Source of the DNA: JAGTVG01 sp964389805
Lineage (GTDB): Bacteria; Bacteroidota; Bacteroidia; Cytophagales; Cyclobacteriaceae
Reading direction: 5' to 3'
DNA length: 16,325 nucleotides
NCBI GenBank assembly: GCA_964389805.1
Contig: CAYMFU010000322.1
Location: 1-16,325 of the forward strand
The position numbers and the translations under genes are program-made. Within the stretch, counting starts at the first letter, position 1; each line of letters begins with the position of its first letter. Under the pieces are notes generated by a model. That model saw only the letters and a program-made list of their open reading frames with translations, had not been told where the DNA came from and did not search any database. Of the stretch, positions 14,922 to 16,325 are shown in pieces.

Positions 14922-15171
14922 AACAGAAATTATTATTTTAAGTTTAACAATTTATACTGTTAATGGAAAGATATGTAATTGGTAACCCAATCGAATGATA
15001 ATATATTCGAATTGATCAATTAGGAACTTTAAGGGAAGAAATGAGTTCCATTGCTGGTCGCCTTTATCTTCACCAAAATACTATACCCTGAATTAATGGC
15101 TTTGAAGAATAGATTAAGAAAGGATGGCTATTGATTAAGGAAATAAGTTTTTAAAGTTATTAAAAACAATG
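14922..15171. other. 250-bp gap with clustered dyads
   Basis: No convincing gene is seen. The gap holds several symmetric elements: TTAACA-N8-TGTTAA (14944-14963), TCGAAT-N8-ATTCGA (14991-15010), the palindrome AATTGATCAATT (15010-15021) and GGAACT-N15-AGTTCC (15023-15049). They may be operators for the small ORF at 14751-14921. An A/T hairpin sits at the right end beside the AI-2E permease stop. Confidence 0.4.
15147..15167 (-). terminator. A/T-rich hairpin just after the AI-2E permease stop
   Basis: GTTTTTAA (15147-15154) and TTAAAAAC (15160-15167) form a perfect 8-bp stem with a 5-nt loop. It begins 4 bp after the permease stop codon. The stem has only one GC pair, so it is a weak terminator at best. 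Confidence 0.35.
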
Positions 15172-16260
15172 TCAACTTGTTTCAATTTTTGCTTCAGCAG
15201 ATTTACTATCTTCATCCAGCCAGAAAATGAAAATTCTATATCCAAGAGAAAGCACAATGGCTCCTGTGAACAGCCCGATAAAGCCTGAAAGCATAAAACC
15301 TCCGACAACACCCAGGAATATTACAAGCATGGGTACTGGAGCACCTTTACCAAGTAAAATTGGTTTTAGGACATTATCAGAAATGGAAGCCAGAATCAAA
15401 TAAATAGACCATAGTAAAGCCGGGATAGTACCCATGACCGAAAATAAGTAGACGACAACTGGAATCACAACAATTGGTGGAGGAAGCTGCAATACCGCCA
15501 GCATAAATACCAGTACAGCCCATAATCCCGCATAAGGTACACCAGCCAACAAAAAGCCTATACCGATTAATAAAGACTGGATTATGGAAACCCCCAATAT
15601 TCCTTTTGTCACGTTACCGACTGTATCCACTGCTAGTTTTGCAATTCTATCTCCACGCTCCCCCACCAACCTTCTAAAAATCTTTTTAGAAACATCGGCC
15701 GTCCCTTTAGTAGCCAGAAGAATTCCAGCAATTATAATAGAAAGAGCAAATTGTAATATGGTAGTAGTGATATCCAGAATACTTTCGATGATTGATCTAC
15801 CAAAATGTAATATTTGATCTTTATATTGTGTCGTGAACGCATCCACATTCAGTGATGCCTGCTGCCACATATTGTATGTTTTTTCACCGATCAAAGGCCA
15901 ATCCTTTACCTTTTCTTCTAGCGGGGGGATAGTCAGGGTTCCATCCTGCAGTCCGGTATGTAATCTTTTGGCACCGTCTATCGCGGAATCTACCAGCCAC
16001 CAGCTTGGTAAAACGAGAATGAGCAATCCAATAACAATGACAATTATAGCCGACCACTTTCTTTTATCATTAAGACGTGCGTTTATAGCATTATATACTG
16101 GGGCTAAGGCTAATGTAAGTATTATACCCCATAAAATAACGCTTGAGAATGGATACAGGATTTGAAAGCACCAGGCGATCAACAAAATTAAAAGTGCCAA
16201 CCTAATGAATATTTCAATGGCCGCATTAATAGGAGGAGTATTATTCTCATTGTTTTTCAT
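15172..16260 (-). CDS. AI-2E family permease (TqsA/YdiK-like)
   Basis: A 362-residue inner-membrane protein of the AI-2E transporter family (UPF0118). Two N-terminal helices (about 17-55) are followed by a third (70-90), an extramembrane segment (about 91-160), then helices from about 162 on. The family signature block DNVLKPILLGKGAPVPMLVIFLGVVGG lies at 295-321, preceded by a proline-rich LPPPIVVIPVVV stretch (259-270). The protein ends in a short charged tail (DEDSKSAEAKIETS). Members have been linked to export of autoinducer-2 or to Na+/H+ exchange; the substrate here is unknown. It appears to be a single-gene unit, with 65 bp of upstream sequence in the window and no perfect -7 element. 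Confidence 0.9.
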   Translation of the reverse strand: MKNNENNTPPINAAIEIFIRLALLILLIAWCFQILYPFSSVILWGIILTLALAPVYNAINARLNDKRKWSAIIVIVIGLLILVLPSWWLVDSAIDGAKRLHTGLQDGTLTIPPLEEKVKDWPLIGEKTYNMWQQASLNVDAFTTQYKDQILHFGRSIIESILDITTTILQFALSIIIAGILLATKGTADVSKKIFRRLVGERGDRIAKLAVDTVGNVTKGILGVSIIQSLLIGIGFLLAGVPYAGLWAVLVFMLAVLQLPPPIVVIPVVVYLFSVMGTIPALLWSIYLILASISDNVLKPILLGKGAPVPMLVIFLGVVGGFMLSGFIGLFTGAIVLSLGYRIFIFWLDEDSKSAEAKIETS

Positions 16261-16325
16261 GATGGAGTGATATGTTATCAGATGGATATCAATTTATAAA
16301 TTTTATTTAAGTTTTCTAGTTTTTG

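Noticed and set aside
14948..16298. Shared 9-mer CAATTTATA (14948-14956 and 16290-16298) upstream of two minus-strand genes, as a common promoter element
   Set aside because: It resembles but does not match TAnnTTTG on the minus strand, and AT-rich 9-mers recur by chance.
1..16325. CRISPR array, tRNA, rRNA, insertion sequence or prophage
   Set aside because: No regularly spaced repeats, cloverleaf sequences, ribosomal RNA segments, transposase or phage genes were seen.

Overview
The window looks like ordinary chromosome from a free-living, probably marine or polysaccharide-feeding member of the Bacteroidota. The evidence is low-GC DNA, mostly absent Shine-Dalgarno sequences, a perfect Bacteroidota-type -7 element (TAnnTTTG) before the alkaline phosphatase, an UpxY-class NusG paralogue, a SMUG2/DUF4918-type uracil-DNA glycosylase, and a sulfatase beside sodium-symporter and sugar-porter genes. 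The genus cannot be fixed from sequence alone. There are no rRNA or tRNA genes, CRISPR arrays, insertion sequences or phage genes.

Layout. Positions 1-722 hold the 3' part of an S9 (prolyl-oligopeptidase family) peptidase, followed by a zinc-ribbon DUF5655 protein and a PflX-like radical SAM protein. The radical SAM gene meets a multi-pass membrane protein of unknown function tail to tail, with overlapping stop codons. Next is a MASE1-type membrane histidine kinase with no response regulator beside it. A second tail-to-tail junction separates it from a leftward pair: a Tat-exported phosphotriesterase-family hydrolase and, downstream, an orphan UpxY-like antiterminator with a strong dyad in its leader. 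Rightward from 7043 are an exported alkaline phosphatase and a DinB-fold protein. These end at a bidirectional terminator facing a small secreted protein of unknown function.

The right half has a leftward sodium/solute symporter plus SMUG2-like glycosylase pair, diverging from a rightward sugar porter and sulfatase that are 1 bp apart. The symporter, porter and sulfatase form a small, SusCD-free module that could desulfate and import a sulfated sugar (inference). A 56-residue ORF at 14751-14921, easily missed by length cut-offs, follows on the minus strand. A dyad-rich gap and an AI-2E-family permease complete the window.

I see no clear new defence, mobile or biosynthetic system. The items most worth a second look are the orphan antiterminator with its promoter-overlapping dyad, the coupled porter-sulfatase pair, the 56-residue ORF with the dyad cluster upstream, and the unassigned membrane protein with its conserved aromatic motifs.
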